Position numbers and translations under genes: made by a program
The notes under the pieces: generated by a model
What the model saw: only the letters and a program-made list of their open reading frames with translations
What the model was told of the DNA's origin: nothing
Database searches by the model: none
Shown: positions 1-9,597 of the stretch, piece after piece
How positions within the stretch are numbered: the first letter of the stretch is position 1
How the letters are laid out: each line of letters starts with the position of its first letter
DNA from: Theodoxus fluviatilis
Lineage: Eukaryota; Mollusca; Gastropoda; Cycloneritida; Neritidae
Direction: 5' to 3'
NCBI GenBank assembly: GCA_034096865.1
Contig: JAWQFJ010016648.1
Span: 30,001-50,000, forward strand
DNA length: 20,000 bases

Positions 1-44
1 GTCTAACTCAACAGACCCACTATCTGTTCAGTAGGCCCAACTCT

Positions 45-45
<1 letters not shown>

Positions 46-91
<46 letters not shown>

Positions 92-121
92 GTGTGTGTG
101 TGTGTGTGTAAGTGTGTGTGT

Positions 122-154
<33 letters not shown>
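46..154. repeat. (TG)n microsatellite with TAAG interruptions
   Basis: About 110 bp of TG dinucleotides, broken twice by TGTAAG and once by TGTC. Cys-Val and Thr-His open frames on either strand are products of the repeat and are not genes. Confidence 0.95.
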
Positions 155-760
155 CATTTCACATGTGTTACCCAATAAACTAGGGTTCCAGCATGGGAAC
201 GGTCAGCGTGGGTCCACTCTGGAATATCCATTTGATATTGTCTTACCATTTTCAGACACTAATTTCCCTTGAGAAAGTTGGAAGGAAGCATTTGTCTCTG
301 GACAGCTGCACTGGCAACATGCATAGATCTCTGAATTCTAGCAGCCTATCTCAGTTTCTACTCTGAACAGCAAAGGGTTAGAGAGATATAAGTACACTCC
401 TGGTTGCAGTTACTCATTAGGTTATGTGTGTGCTTACATGCATGTGTGAGTGTAAACTTGCTCCTATGACCATAGAAATGCCTATGTCAGAGTATGCTGC
501 CACCAACCAGACATGCTATTATTTATGTATGTGCACGTAGTTACACTTTGATACATACACATTCATATGCATGACCATCCTGGTGTGCCAGAGATAATAC
601 TTTGTGTATGTGGCATGTAATGTGATGATGCCTGATGAAGTTTGTGCATTTGCACACTTGAATCTATATAAGTGATCCCTGGTGATAACATCAAGTTGGA
701 ATGTTCCCATGGGAATGGAGATGACGTGTCACCTGTCCTTTTTCTCTTTCATCCTTTCTC
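155..760. other. Unique intronic or intergenic sequence, no gene seen
   Basis: About 600 bp of non-repetitive, AT-leaning sequence upstream of the first visible SVOP-like exon. I found no exon-like frame bounded by plausible splice signals, no RNA gene and no recognisable mobile element. It is most simply part of the large intron preceding the exon at 3351. Confidence 0.5.
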
Positions 761-974
761 TGTGTGTGTGTGTGTGTGTGTGTGCATAGGCACATGCATG
801 CATGTATGTGTGCATGTGTGTGTGCATAGGTATGTGTGTGTGCATGAGTGGGTGGGTTTGGATGTGTGTGTGTGTGCATATGTGTGCATGTGTGCATGTG
901 TGTGTGTATGTGTGCATGTGTGTGTATGTGTGCATGTGTGCATGTGTGTGTGGGTGTGGATATATATGTGTGTG

Positions 975-1027
<53 letters not shown>

Positions 1028-1056
1028 TGTTTGTTTTTGTGTGTATGTGTGTGCAT
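761..1056. repeat. Compound TG / TGCATG / TTTG microsatellite
   Basis: About 295 bp of TG-rich low-complexity DNA. It has pure (TG)n at both ends, repeated TGTGCATG units in the middle, and GTTTGTGTTTG near the right end. Open frames here are low-complexity artefacts. Confidence 0.95.
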
Positions 1057-1362
1057 TTCATCAGAAGCCAGAGGAAGATTAATCAAGATACAGGTGCATA
1101 AATTAATTGGATACCACTGGAAGGGGAAGTTGATCTGTAAAAGTAATGTCATTTCCCCTTGGAGACAATTATTGTTATTTTTAAACTGCCTAGCTCCAGA
1201 ATATGAACATCACTCAGATGATTATTATAGTAAAGCCTATGTTTCACCATCTTTCTCTCGCACAGCCCCTTCAAGGAGCTGCAACATGATACATTGAGAG
1301 GCTCCGCCTGTGTGTGTTACGCTTGTTGTTCAGTTATTATATGGTGATGTCTTGCATCAGTT
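1057..1362. other. Unique sequence between microsatellite and minisatellite
   Basis: About 300 bp of single-copy sequence without a supported gene. It is probably intronic. Confidence 0.45.
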
Positions 1363-3156
1363 CCAGGAGAAAGAGACTATAGAGTGGCAGGGAGAAAGAG
1401 ACTATAGAGTGGCAGGGAGAAAGAGACTATAGAGTGGCAGGAGAAAGAGACTATAGAGTGGCAGGGAGAAAGAGACTATAGAGTGGCAGGGAGAAAGAGA
1501 CTATAGAGTGGCAGGGAGAAAGAGACTATAGAGTGGGAGGGAGAAAGAGACTATAGAGTGGCAGGAGAAAGAGACTATAGAGTGGCAGGGAGAAAGAGAC
1601 TATAGAGTGGCAGGGAGAAAGAGACTATAGAGTGGCAGGGAGAAAGAGACTATAGAGTGGCAGGGAGAAAGAGACTATAGAGTGGCAGGGAGAAAGAGAC
1701 TATAGAGTGGCAGGGAGAAAGAGACTATAGAGTGGCAGGGAGAAAGAGACTATAGAGTGGCAGGGAGAAAGAGACTATAGAGTGGCAGGGAGAAAGAGCA
1801 GGGAGAAAGAGACTATAGAGTGGCAGGGAGAAAGAGACTATAGAGTGGCAGGGAGAAAGAGACTATAGAGTGGCAGGGAGAAAGAGACTATAGAGTGGCA
1901 GGGAGAAAGAGACTATAGAGTGGCAGGGAGAAAGAGACTATAGAGTGGCAGGGAGAAAGAGACTATAGAGTGGCAGGGAGAAAGAGACTATAGAGTGGCA
2001 GGGAGAAAGAGACTATAGAGTGGCAGGGAGAAAGAGACTATAGAGTGGCAGGGAGAAAGAGACTATAGAGTGGCAGGAGAAAGAGACTATAGAGTGGCAG
2101 GGAGAAAGAGACTATAGAGTGGCAGGAGAAAGAGACTATAGAGTGGCAGGGAGAAAGAGACTATAGAGTGGCAGGAGAAAGAGACTATAGAGTGGCAGGG
2201 AGAAAGAGACTATAGAGTGGCAGGGAGAAAGAGACTATAGAGTGGCAGGGAGAAAGAGACTATAGAGTGGCAGGGAGAAAGAGACTATAGAGTGGCAGGG
2301 AGAAAGAGACTATAGGGTGGCAGGGAGAAAGAGACTATAGAGTGGCAGGGAGAAAGAGACTATAGAGTGGCAGGGAGAAAGAGACTATAGAGTGGCAGGG
2401 AGAAAGAGACTATAGAGTGGCAGGGAGAAAGAGACTATAGAGTGGCAGGGAGAAAGAGACTATAGAGTGGCAGGGAGAAAGAGACTATAGAGTGGCAGGG
2501 AGAAAGAGACTATAGAGTGGCAGGGAGAAAGAGACTATAGAGTGGCAGGGAGAAAGAGACTATAGAGTGGCAGGGAGAAAGAGACTATAGAGTGGCAGGA
2601 GAAAGAGACTATAGAGTGGCAGGGAGAAAGAGACTATAGAGTGGCAGGGAGAAAGAGACTATAGAGTGGCAAGGAGAAAGAGACTATAGAGTGGCAGGGA
2701 GAAAGAGACTATAGAGTGGGAGGGAGAAAGAGACTATAGAGTGGCAGGAGAAAGAGACTATAGAGTGGCAGGGAGAAGGAGACTATAGAGTGGCAGGGAG
2801 AAAGAGACTATAGAGTGGCAGGGAGAAAGAGCAGGGAGAAAGAGACTATAGGGTGGCAGGGAGAAAGAGACTATAGAGTGGCAGGGAGAAAGAGACTATA
2901 GAGTGGCAGGGAGAAAGAGACTATAGAGTGGCAGGGAGAAAGAGCAGGGAGAAAGAGACTATAGGGTGGCAGGGAGAAAGAGACTATAGAGTGGCAGGGA
3001 GAAAGAGACTATAGAGTGGCAGGGAGAAAGAGACTATAGAGTGGCAGGGAGAAAGAGACTATAGAGTGGCAGGGAGAAAGAGACTATAGAGTGGCAGGGA
3101 GAAAGAGACTATAGAGTGGCAGGGAGAAAGAGACTATAGAGTGGCAGGGAGAAGGA
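1363..3156. repeat. 25-bp minisatellite array, about 72 copies
   Basis: A head-to-tail array of a 25-bp unit whose core is GAGACTATAGAGTGGC followed by a purine stretch AGGGAGAAA. The + strand unit is 20 of 25 purines. Copies are nearly identical. Recurrent variants are a 24-bp unit missing one G (for example near 1438, 1561, 2076, 2121 and 2738), GTGGG for GTGGC (near 1535 and 2717), GGGTGG for GAGTGG (near 2316, 2850 and 2964), and a truncated unit giving GAGCAGGG (near 1798, 2830 and 2944). It ends 194 bp before the exon at 3351 and so is probably in the preceding intron. The copy number is estimated from length and not counted one by one. Confidence 0.97.
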
Positions 3157-3350
3157 ACAGTCTAAAGAAGGGTACAGATGGCAGCAAAAACAGACATGAA
3201 ATCCACAGCCTGGGAGGATGGGAGTTGCCAGTCTCCTCTCAGAAGGGAGAAGGGTGCTTGGGGGGAAAATGTTAACTTTCAGCCCTTTGACTGAGTATGA
3301 TGAAGAGATCTTTGATGTGATGATAAGTGAATCTTTTTATTTCTGTGCAG

Positions 3351-3440
3351 GTCTATCCCACCTCAATAAGAGCCATAGGCCTTGGATCCTGCAGTGGCAT
3401 GGCCCGTGTTGGAGCCATCGTCACCCCCTTCATTGCACAG
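3351..3440 (+). CDS. SVOP: SVOP-like transporter, internal exon (TM11 region)
   Basis: This exon is 90 bp, 30 codons, phase 0 at both ends. It encodes a segment starting [20 protein letters not shown] and ending VTPFIAQ. The acceptor is a pyrimidine-rich tract ending TTTCTGTGCAG and the donor is GTAGGC. The [19 protein letters not shown] signature is that of synaptic vesicle 2-related protein, a 12-TM major facilitator family member of synaptic vesicles. I recognise the close match to vertebrate SVOP from memory and have not aligned it. The segment covers the conserved start and body of TM11. The preceding exon is not visible, so the gene begins outside the window on the left. The SV2/SLC22 transporters are related alternatives, but the CSGMARVGA string favours SVOP. 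Confidence 0.9.
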
Positions 3441-3602
3441 GTAGGCCCCCTGTGGCTCAAATTTTCGCACTGCAGTGGCATGATGTCTGTGTGTGTATTG
3501 AGTTTTCATAAAAAAATTCAAATCTTTCCCAGCAAAATCCCGCTAAGTAATTCTTTTTTTTTACTGATGCTTTTATCTCCCTCATCTTTACTGTTTGGTG
3601 AA

Positions 3603-3688
<86 letters not shown>

Positions 3689-3719
3689 CCACCATCATCA
3701 CCACCACCACCACCATCAT
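3603..3719. repeat. (ATC)n trinucleotide repeat
   Basis: About 117 bp of CAT/ATC triplets, changing to CAC triplets at the right end. It lies inside an intron. Translated frames give polyhistidine, polyisoleucine or polyaspartate depending on frame and strand, none of which is supported as coding. Confidence 0.96.
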
Positions 3720-3753
3720 TTCCCATGTATTATTTGCCCTTTTTCTTTTTGGA

Positions 3754-3904
3754 GTGTGTGTGTGTGTGTGTTTGTGTGTGTGTTTGTGTGTGTTTGTGTG
3801 TGTGTTTGTGTGTGTGAGTGAGTGAGTGAGTGAGCGAGCAAGTGAGTGAGTGAGTGAGTGAGTGAGTGAGTCAGTGAGTGAGCGAGCGAGTGAGCGAGTG
3901 AGTG
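3754..3904. repeat. TG then (GAGT)n compound microsatellite
   Basis: (TG)n with regular TTTG interruptions to about 3815, then a GAGT tetranucleotide array with GAGC and CAGT variants to 3904. It lies wholly within the 577-bp intron. Confidence 0.95.
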
Positions 3905-4017
3905 AAAAACGGCATGTATGCTATGTCCAGTGGAGGATTTTAACCTCATCTTCACAAGTCTGTTGAAATTTCATGCTTTATAATGGGAAAGTGAGCCAGA
4001 ACTTGTATCACTCACAG

Positions 4018-4131
4018 GTTCTACTGAAGACCTCATCCTACATTGCCATATCCATATATGGTGTGTCAGGAATCCTGGCAGCCGTAGCCTCTGTCCTGTT
4101 GCCCTTGGAGACCAAAGGGAAGGCACTGAAG
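4018..4131 (+). CDS. SVOP: SVOP-like transporter, internal exon (TM12 and ETKG border)
   Basis: This exon is 114 bp, 38 codons, phase 0 at both ends. It begins VLLKTSSYIAISIYG, continues as a hydrophobic helix rich in Ala, Val, Ile and Leu, and closes with LPLETKGKALK. Acceptor CACTCACAG, donor GTAAGG. In SVOP and other major facilitator transporters the last transmembrane helix is followed by a P-hydrophobic-ETKG motif at the cytoplasmic face, exactly as here. It joins in frame with the exons at 3351 and 17487. The donor lies only 31 bp before the left end of LTR element 1. Confidence 0.92.
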
Positions 4132-4157
4132 GTAAGGACTAGCAAGTATAGGGATTG

Positions 4158-4162
4158 GTTCT
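4158..4162. repeat. Element 1 target site duplication, left
   Basis: GTTCT directly before the left LTR, repeated directly after the right LTR. Five bases is a usual length for Ty3/Gypsy integrases. Confidence 0.9.
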
Positions 4163-5690
4163 TGTTACAAGTAGTATTAAAAGATTATCAATCTTTTCTT
4201 TGGCTCGTTAAATTTCTAGGGTACTTCTTACTACTTGGCACCTTCCAATCAAACATTCACACAAGGATGACGTATGGACGCAAATGATGACTGGGATTCC
4301 TAAATCAAAGTTCAAATTCAGCTTTAATCAATAATAGACAAATTGGTCAAGAGTGATAATTATTACACAATTAATAATAAGGCATGGAGATACTGAAAAA
4401 CATTGCAAAATATAATGAACCCTTCCCCAGAATAGATAATAACTAATTGAGAGGGCTGCCAAGCCAGTTATAAACTATACTCACATTTCAGATCTGTCGT
4501 GGCGTTCCGCCAATCCGTAGCGAGCTCGCTTTCCAATGAATGGAATTCCACACACACTATATTTGGGAGAGGGGGTTTTGGGGATGTCCATTCATGGACG
4601 CACTTCACACACACGACGAAACGGGAGTTTTGCCTCTGGAGAGGAGGCAGTCGTGATTTTCTCGATTCTCGTAGAGGAGACAAAGGTCTTGACTTGTATT
4701 GGATTCAGGCAATGTAGAAGTCCCGGCGGGGATGCGTAGTCAGACGTCAGGTCGGGCAGTCGAGCAGACGGCGAAATCCTTCCCTTCGGTCGGGCAGTCG
4801 AGCAGACGGCGAAATCCTTCCCTTGGCGGGCAGACCGGCAGGCGAGACGACTTGAACAGGTGATGGGGGAGGGGAGCCAGGTGAGAGGCGGTCAGAGCTC
4901 TCTCGCAGCTGGTTTTCTCAGGAGTTGGAGAAATTTCTAAAGACAATTTCTCCTCACAGGGTGGTCAGCAGATAGTTCACTCAGGAGAGGAAAACGTTGC
5001 AAGAACGAAAACTCGCAATACCTTATGCATAGTTCCTCCCCGCAGTCAAAAGTGAGGGCAATCCTCCAATTCGCCCTTCGTCTATCCATAGACGTTTGAA
5101 GAGAGTCACTGGGAATTAGTCCGTCAGTGGACGAAATTCCATGGGTTTTCACAAATAGTTCACCACGTGAACTCTTTGAGACAGGGCGCCGTCCTAACAT
5201 GGGCTGTCTCGGTGAAAATTCTGCTACGGGCACGCCTGTGATCCCAAAACACGGGCTTAAATACAACGGCAAAAGTCTACCTGTTGTCCTTAACCAATCA
5301 CAGCGTTGGAGGGTGTCTTGATTCACGATATCATAATAAACAACCAATCAACTGTTCACATAGCTATCCACTCTCCCATTGAACAATAACTGAGCTGTCT
5401 CATTAGTCCGTTTCCTAAAAAGTTCACTGCAGATTGGTCAATGGTAGAGTGTGAATCGAGATGAATAATATATCCTCCCAAACGTTCCACTAAGTTTGTT
5501 TCTGTATTGGAAGGAAAACAAGGTTCACTGTTCGTTTTCCCTTCCAAAACTCCATTCACCATATAAATCCCAACATCAACACTGGCTTGGCAGCAATATC
5601 AAAATACACTATGGCTTGGCAGATAATTCCCAACCCACTATATGATATAACCACAACCAAGAGCAAATGGGAAATATGCGTTTCGTAACA
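4163..5690 (-). repeat. Element 1 LTR, left copy (3' LTR in element sense)
   Basis: Direct repeat of 10086-11613 at a constant offset of 5923 bp and identical length. By eye about eight substitutions separate them (for example 4214, 4346, 4682, 4683, one near 4760, one in the second 38-bp unit, one shortly after, and one near 5607). It begins TG and ends CA. A minus-strand ATTAAA at 4323-4328 is a possible polyadenylation signal. A + strand AATAAA lies at 5335-5340, sense to the host gene. Confidence 0.97.
4750..4824. repeat. 38-bp tandem duplication in left LTR
   Basis: Two adjacent copies of a 38-bp unit beginning GGTCGGGCAGTCGAGCAGAC. The second copy matches for 37 bases. It is present in both LTRs, so it predates this insertion. 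Confidence 0.9.
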
Positions 5691-5703
5691 TACCTCCCTC
5701 CCT
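5691..5703 (-). promoter_or_regulatory. Element 1 polypurine tract
   Basis: Read on the minus strand this is AGGGAGGGAGGTA directly abutting the left LTR. Its position, just upstream of the 3' LTR, is where plus-strand DNA priming occurs in Ty3/Gypsy replication. It confirms the minus orientation. Confidence 0.85.
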
Positions 5704-6526
5704 ATACGAGAAAAATTTTATAGCATGAAATTTTTCACGTATAGGTTCATCAACATGAACTAAACACAAGCATAAGTGGAGACATTTCACCATATCCCTT
5801 AAGATAATCACCAACAGGTCACAAAGCTTCCATACCTGTAATAAATCCAAAACTCAAAAGGGGTTAATGTGAAAAAGTTCCACTCAAAACTCTACAACTC
5901 CAACAGGATGTTATTAAGTCACACAATAACCAAACCATTGTGTGAGAATAACACCAAAATTCAACACAACATCACATCCAATATCCTTTCCAACAACAGC
6001 AGGGAGCTCCCAGGTTACGTAATCTATTTCACTACTAGGTCAATCGGTACAGAGACAGGCAGTGAGAACTTCATGACCCTCTCTCAAACTATTCCTGATA
6101 TCTCCGTCAACCCGACAGCCTCCTAGGGGTGATGCTTCCCTCTTAATTATTTCGGTCACCTTCACCTTTTCCTCTTAGGGAGAGAACTTAGGGACAGGTT
6201 AAATATACTCTTGAAGCATGAGGAACAACTTCTCTCTCTTGTGGAAAACTCTTCTAGCTCCACCGATCGAGTAAATTACATTCATTTGCAATTACTTAGG
6301 TTTAGATTATTGTCCTTATCTTATTAGTTAGTCCTAATTATTCGCCTTTTACGAAACGCGTAGGAACGCGGTGGGCCAATTCGTTATCCCCGAACCCACA
6401 GGGGTAGAACAATAACAATAACAAGAAACCTTTACTAGGCTTCTAACAACATCATACGAACTCCCGTCGTTAATGTACAAACTGTCAAATAGTTTCTTCT
6501 TCAAACTTCTCTGACTTCTCAACAAC
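5704..6526 (-). other. Element 1 noncoding 3' internal region
   Basis: About 820 bp between the RNase H stop and the polypurine tract. Short frames exist on both strands but none resembles a retroelement protein. An envelope or accessory gene could have been here, but nothing supports one. Confidence 0.6.
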
Positions 6527-7132
6527 TCACTCCAACCTGGACAGGGCATCAGCCACAACGTTGGCTTTGCCGGGCACATGGGCCACTACTATAGGAAACT
6601 CTTGTAGAATCAGGCTCCATCTAAGTAGCCTTTGATTTTTGTTTTTGAGAGTTTTAAGGAATACTAACGGATTATGATCCGTATAGACTTTGACTTCATG
6701 TGCCGAATGCCTCAAATACACTTCGAAATGGCCCAAGGCAGTTAGAAGACTCAAGGCTTCTTTCTCTACCGTAGAGTAACCTCTCTGATGAGATAGGAAT
6801 TTCTTTGAGAAATACGCTACCGGATGCTCAAGACCATCATCATCTAACTGTACCAACACAGCACCCATAGTCAGGTCTGACGCATCAACCATAAGTTGAA
6901 AAGGTTGGCTGGGATCAGGAGTTTTAAGCACTGGGTCACACGATAGCACTCTCTTGAGTTTCTTAAAACTCTTCTCACATTCATCTGTCCATTTAAAACC
7001 TCTGTCTTTCTTTAGCAAGTCTGTCAAATTTGCTTCCCTCAAACGACAGAACAATTGATTTAACTGGGATAAGTGCTCAGCCCAGTTACTGCTATAGATC
7101 ACTATATCATCTCTGATGCATTCTCGTAATGC
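6527..7132 (-). pseudogene. Element 1 RT tail plus RNase H
   Basis: An open frame of about 200 codons, truncated at its N-terminus by a TAA at 7133-7135. It opens with a remnant of the RT catalytic turn reading IRDDIVIYSSNW (normally Y-x-DD), then the RT thumb sequence is cut short after REANLT and joins DLLKKDRGFKWT of the connection region. RNase H follows with all four expected acidic positions in VDAS, EKEAL, YTDHN and VADALS. These are residues 73, 115, 142 and 185 when counting from the GTG at 7102. It ends DALSRLE. RT fingers and palm are absent, so it cannot copy DNA. RNase H looks structurally complete. In the family this domain is translated as the end of a Gag-Pol polyprotein. Confidence 0.88.
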
Positions 7133-7331
7133 TTAAAATCATTCAACACAGCACACACTCGTGCTATTTTCTCAGTGTTTCGACAGTCACGACATTCTTT
7201 CAACACGTTCACGTGACACACTCTCTCCCCACAGCAAACTCCGGGGTGCTAAAAATACACACCACTCCCTCAACAGCCTGATTAGCATATCAACGCTGCA
7301 CATCTGCCAACTTTCACCCACACCCATTCAG
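7133..7331 (-). other. Element 1 deletion-junction spacer
   Basis: About 200 bp between the integrase C-terminal scrap and the RT remnant. In an intact Gmr1-like element the integrase end, a linker and most of RT should lie here. No homologous frame is recognisable. Confidence 0.5.
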
Positions 7332-9419
7332 TCATCTCTCGAAAGGGCAGCCTTTCTTCCTCTTTCTCCAATCGTACCACCTTTTCATTCGTGTTCTAGT
7401 CTTCCCCAAGTGAGCACTCGCACATTCCACAGCTTTCATCATCTTGTCCTCCAAGTCGCTCACAAACGTCAACACTCTTGAGAATGGTTCTTGTACTATT
7501 GGAATAGGTCTCAGGCAAGCTCTAGGCTCCTCTAGACCCTTCTTTCCAGCTCGCTGACATGCAACACACTGTTTGCATAGTCGCTTCACCTCTCTCAGCA
7601 TCCCTGGCCACACGAAGTGTTGCCGCAACCGCTGATAGGTTTTGGTCACTCCCCTGTGTCCTGCCATAGGACTACTATGGGCCAAGTCTAGCACTGACTG
7701 ACGGTGTTTGCGTGGTAGCACCACGGCACACCTTGCTTTCCACCCCTCTGACATAGGTGCATTTCGAGGTCTGCTTCGTAGCATAAGCACTCCCTCTCTT
7801 AGAAAGTACCCAGGTGATTCATCACCGTTACTTTCTTCTTCTGCCTGCTCATATAGGCTGCAAGAATCAGGATCACTCTTCTGTTCTTCAATTAGGGCTA
7901 CTCTCCCTCCCACTGTTTCTGGACTCGGGGGCAGTGACTCAGTCTCGTCACTCTCTTTTCCTTCATCACTGACTGGATCATTGACTAGATCGGACGACAT
8001 GAACGTCGTTCCCAAATCTACGTCCAAAGTGGCTTTCTTCCTGCTAGCAGCTCGGGTCAATGCCGCACAGGAGAAAACTCTGCTATCCTTTTCCTCACAA
8101 CCAGTCTCCTCACTAGAGAAAGGCTTTTGCATGATTGGCTCTTTCACTCTACCCAGGGCAAGTACAGCCTCTTCCGAACTGTCCACTACCTTCTGGTAGG
8201 CCAAATCATTTCCCAACACTACATCTATTCCCCGGATACGCAGGTTCTCCGACACCCCGACCACTGCAAGACCACTGTAATCCTCAGTCTCCAATCTCAC
8301 CTCATGTAGGTCTGCTCCACTGTCTCTCAGTACAGTGACAGGTACCTCTTTCTCTCCTATCCCCAACTTCCCCTGAGTCACACAGCGTTTTCTCTCCATC
8401 AGATCTCCCTCTTCTATGTGATCACTCTTCTGAGTGGAACGCATCACCACTCCCCTCTCAGACTCACACTCTAACCTCCGAGTGGAACGCATCACCACTC
8501 TCCTAGGGTGAAACTCGTCATCCCTATCAATCTCATCCCTTACATACAGGACTCCTAGCATTGCATGCTCATAAGGGTGAATTCTATCAATCCCCTTTCG
8601 ACTCTCTTCCCTCTGAGGAACTCCGAGCACCACAGGCTCACTCGTCTCACCTGAGACACACACAGTCTTCCTCACACCGACATCCACCTTTCTTCCTCTC
8701 CCCTCTGCTCTATTCCAGTCAGACTTAGGCATCATCCCAAGTTTTCCCACATCAGCCTTTCCATAATCATTTCCCAAGATCACATCCACCCATGAGGGAC
8801 CCATCTGTTTCAACACGCCAACTACTGCGTGACCACAATACTCTTTCGTGCTCAATCTCACCTCATGTAGGGGAATAGAGAAACTTCTATCGTCAACATA
8901 TGACAATGCAATTCCACTACCACAATATGTCCCCAGAACTCTCTTCCCAGTATCTGACCCTTCCCAGTCTGCAATAACAGAAGACTGCACCACTGTAATC
9001 TCCGAGGCTGTACTACGAAGCACAGAGACAGGCACCTCCTGCCTCCCCACACGCAATTTTCCACGAGTCTCATAGGGATTAGCGCGCCTTGCTACACTTC
9101 CCTTCACCGGGCAGGCCGGCTGGCTAGCTACACCAGACTCACGCGGCACACTCTCTCCCACTAAGGCCACACGCGCCTTACTCTCAGTATCTATCCTCCC
9201 TGGACAGTCACGAGCCATGTGCCCTATCTTCTTACACCTGAAACATCTGATATTCCTAGGTGTCTGGCTCACACATCGTTCTTCCTTCCTCCATCCACTC
9301 CCTCGGACTTGACAATCACGTCTCCTGTGTCCGATCTCAAAACACCTGTGGCATGTGATCTCTTTCTCTCTCTTGAACTCCTCCCTCCTCTCTCTCTCTC
9401 TGCTCTGCCTTATATTGCT
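7332..9419 (-). pseudogene. Element 1 NC zinc knuckles, duplicated protease modules, integrase H2C2
   Basis: An open frame of about 695 codons, counted from the stop at 9420-9422. Residue numbers here start at the GTG at 9272. Two CCHC knuckles, CHRCFEIGHRRRDC (9312-9353) and CFRCKKIGHMARDC (9204-9245), open it. A first retropepsin-like module (about 71-170) has LRSTASE where the DSGA active site should be but keeps a full middle and the VILGND end. A second (about 301-357) keeps LRDSGAD (D317) but lacks about 45 middle residues. A linker rich in Glu and Ser leads to the integrase zinc domain with H532, H539, C566 and C569. After PFSRV the catalytic core is missing and an integrase C-terminal piece follows to the stop. 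No good ATG starts it; it needs a frame change from gag. Confidence 0.87.
8432..8500. repeat. 48-bp offset internal duplication in element 1 pol
   Basis: The 21-bp string beginning GAGTGGAACGCATCACCAC occurs at 8432-8452 and again at 8480-8500. It encodes VVMRST twice in the linker between the two protease-like modules and keeps the reading frame (48 bp is 16 codons). Confidence 0.85.
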
Positions 9420-9597
9420 CTATCTGTTTCTGCAGCAGTCTTTCCACCTTCCTGAATTCGCACAGAATATCTCGCAAATCATATTCAGTAGCCCCTTCTC
9501 CTGCACTCAAATTGAATTTCTCGATCAGCAACTCTAATCCTGCCCTATCTAGTGAAAAGATCAAATCAATGGTCGGCAATTCTTCTTCCTCCTCCAT
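9337..9597 (-). pseudogene. Element 1 Gag N-terminal fragment
   Basis: Eighty-six codons from an ATG at 9597, acidic at the start (MEEEEELPTIDLIF), with a short helical segment and then a charged coiled-coil-like stretch ending QYKAEQREREEGG. This resembles the N-terminal, pre-capsid part of Gypsy Gag. The capsid domain, usually about 200 residues, does not follow. The frame instead runs out within an overlapping reading of the first zinc knuckle. The knuckle frame is +1 relative to this one, and the switch falls in a GA dinucleotide run at about 9383-9398. A one-base indel there is the simplest reading. Confidence 0.72.

Larger units (their letters stand above)
3441..4017 (+). other. SVOP-like intron, 577 bp
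   Basis: GT..AG intron between two phase-0 exons, donor GTAGGC and acceptor ATCACTCACAG. Roughly half of it is microsatellite (ATC, TG and GAGT arrays annotated separately). No other content was seen. Confidence 0.85.

Noticed and set aside
28..272. Open frames through TG/CA repeats giving Cys-Val or Thr-His proteins (also at 672-1297, 15943-16311)
   Set aside because: They arise because dinucleotide repeats lack stops in several frames. No unique coding sequence or splice context supports them.
1363..3156. Possible CRISPR array
   Set aside because: Units are contiguous with no unique spacers, and the genome is eukaryotic; this is a minisatellite.
3218..3350. Extension of the SVOP-like exon upstream of 3351
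   Set aside because: The upstream translation does not resemble SVOP, and a good pyrimidine tract and AG sit at 3341-3350, where the family homology begins.
3327..3821. Polyhistidine, polyisoleucine and polyaspartate frames over the ATC repeat
   Set aside because: The repeat lies in an intron between two well-supported SVOP-like exons; the frame only looks long because it reads through the donor at 3441.
4937..5347. 136-codon frame inside the element 1 LTR, identical in both LTRs (also 10860-11270)
   Set aside because: Identity follows from the LTRs being copies. The sequence resembles no retroelement or host protein that I recognise, and its length is not unusual for a 1.5-kb LTR.
7708..8199. 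163-codon + strand frame opposite the element 1 pol
   Set aside because: It is the antisense shadow of a clearly recognisable minus-strand retroelement frame.
6301..9420. A nested second retrotransposon to explain integrase before RT
   Set aside because: There are no internal LTR-like borders or target duplications, and Gmr1-like elements naturally have this order.
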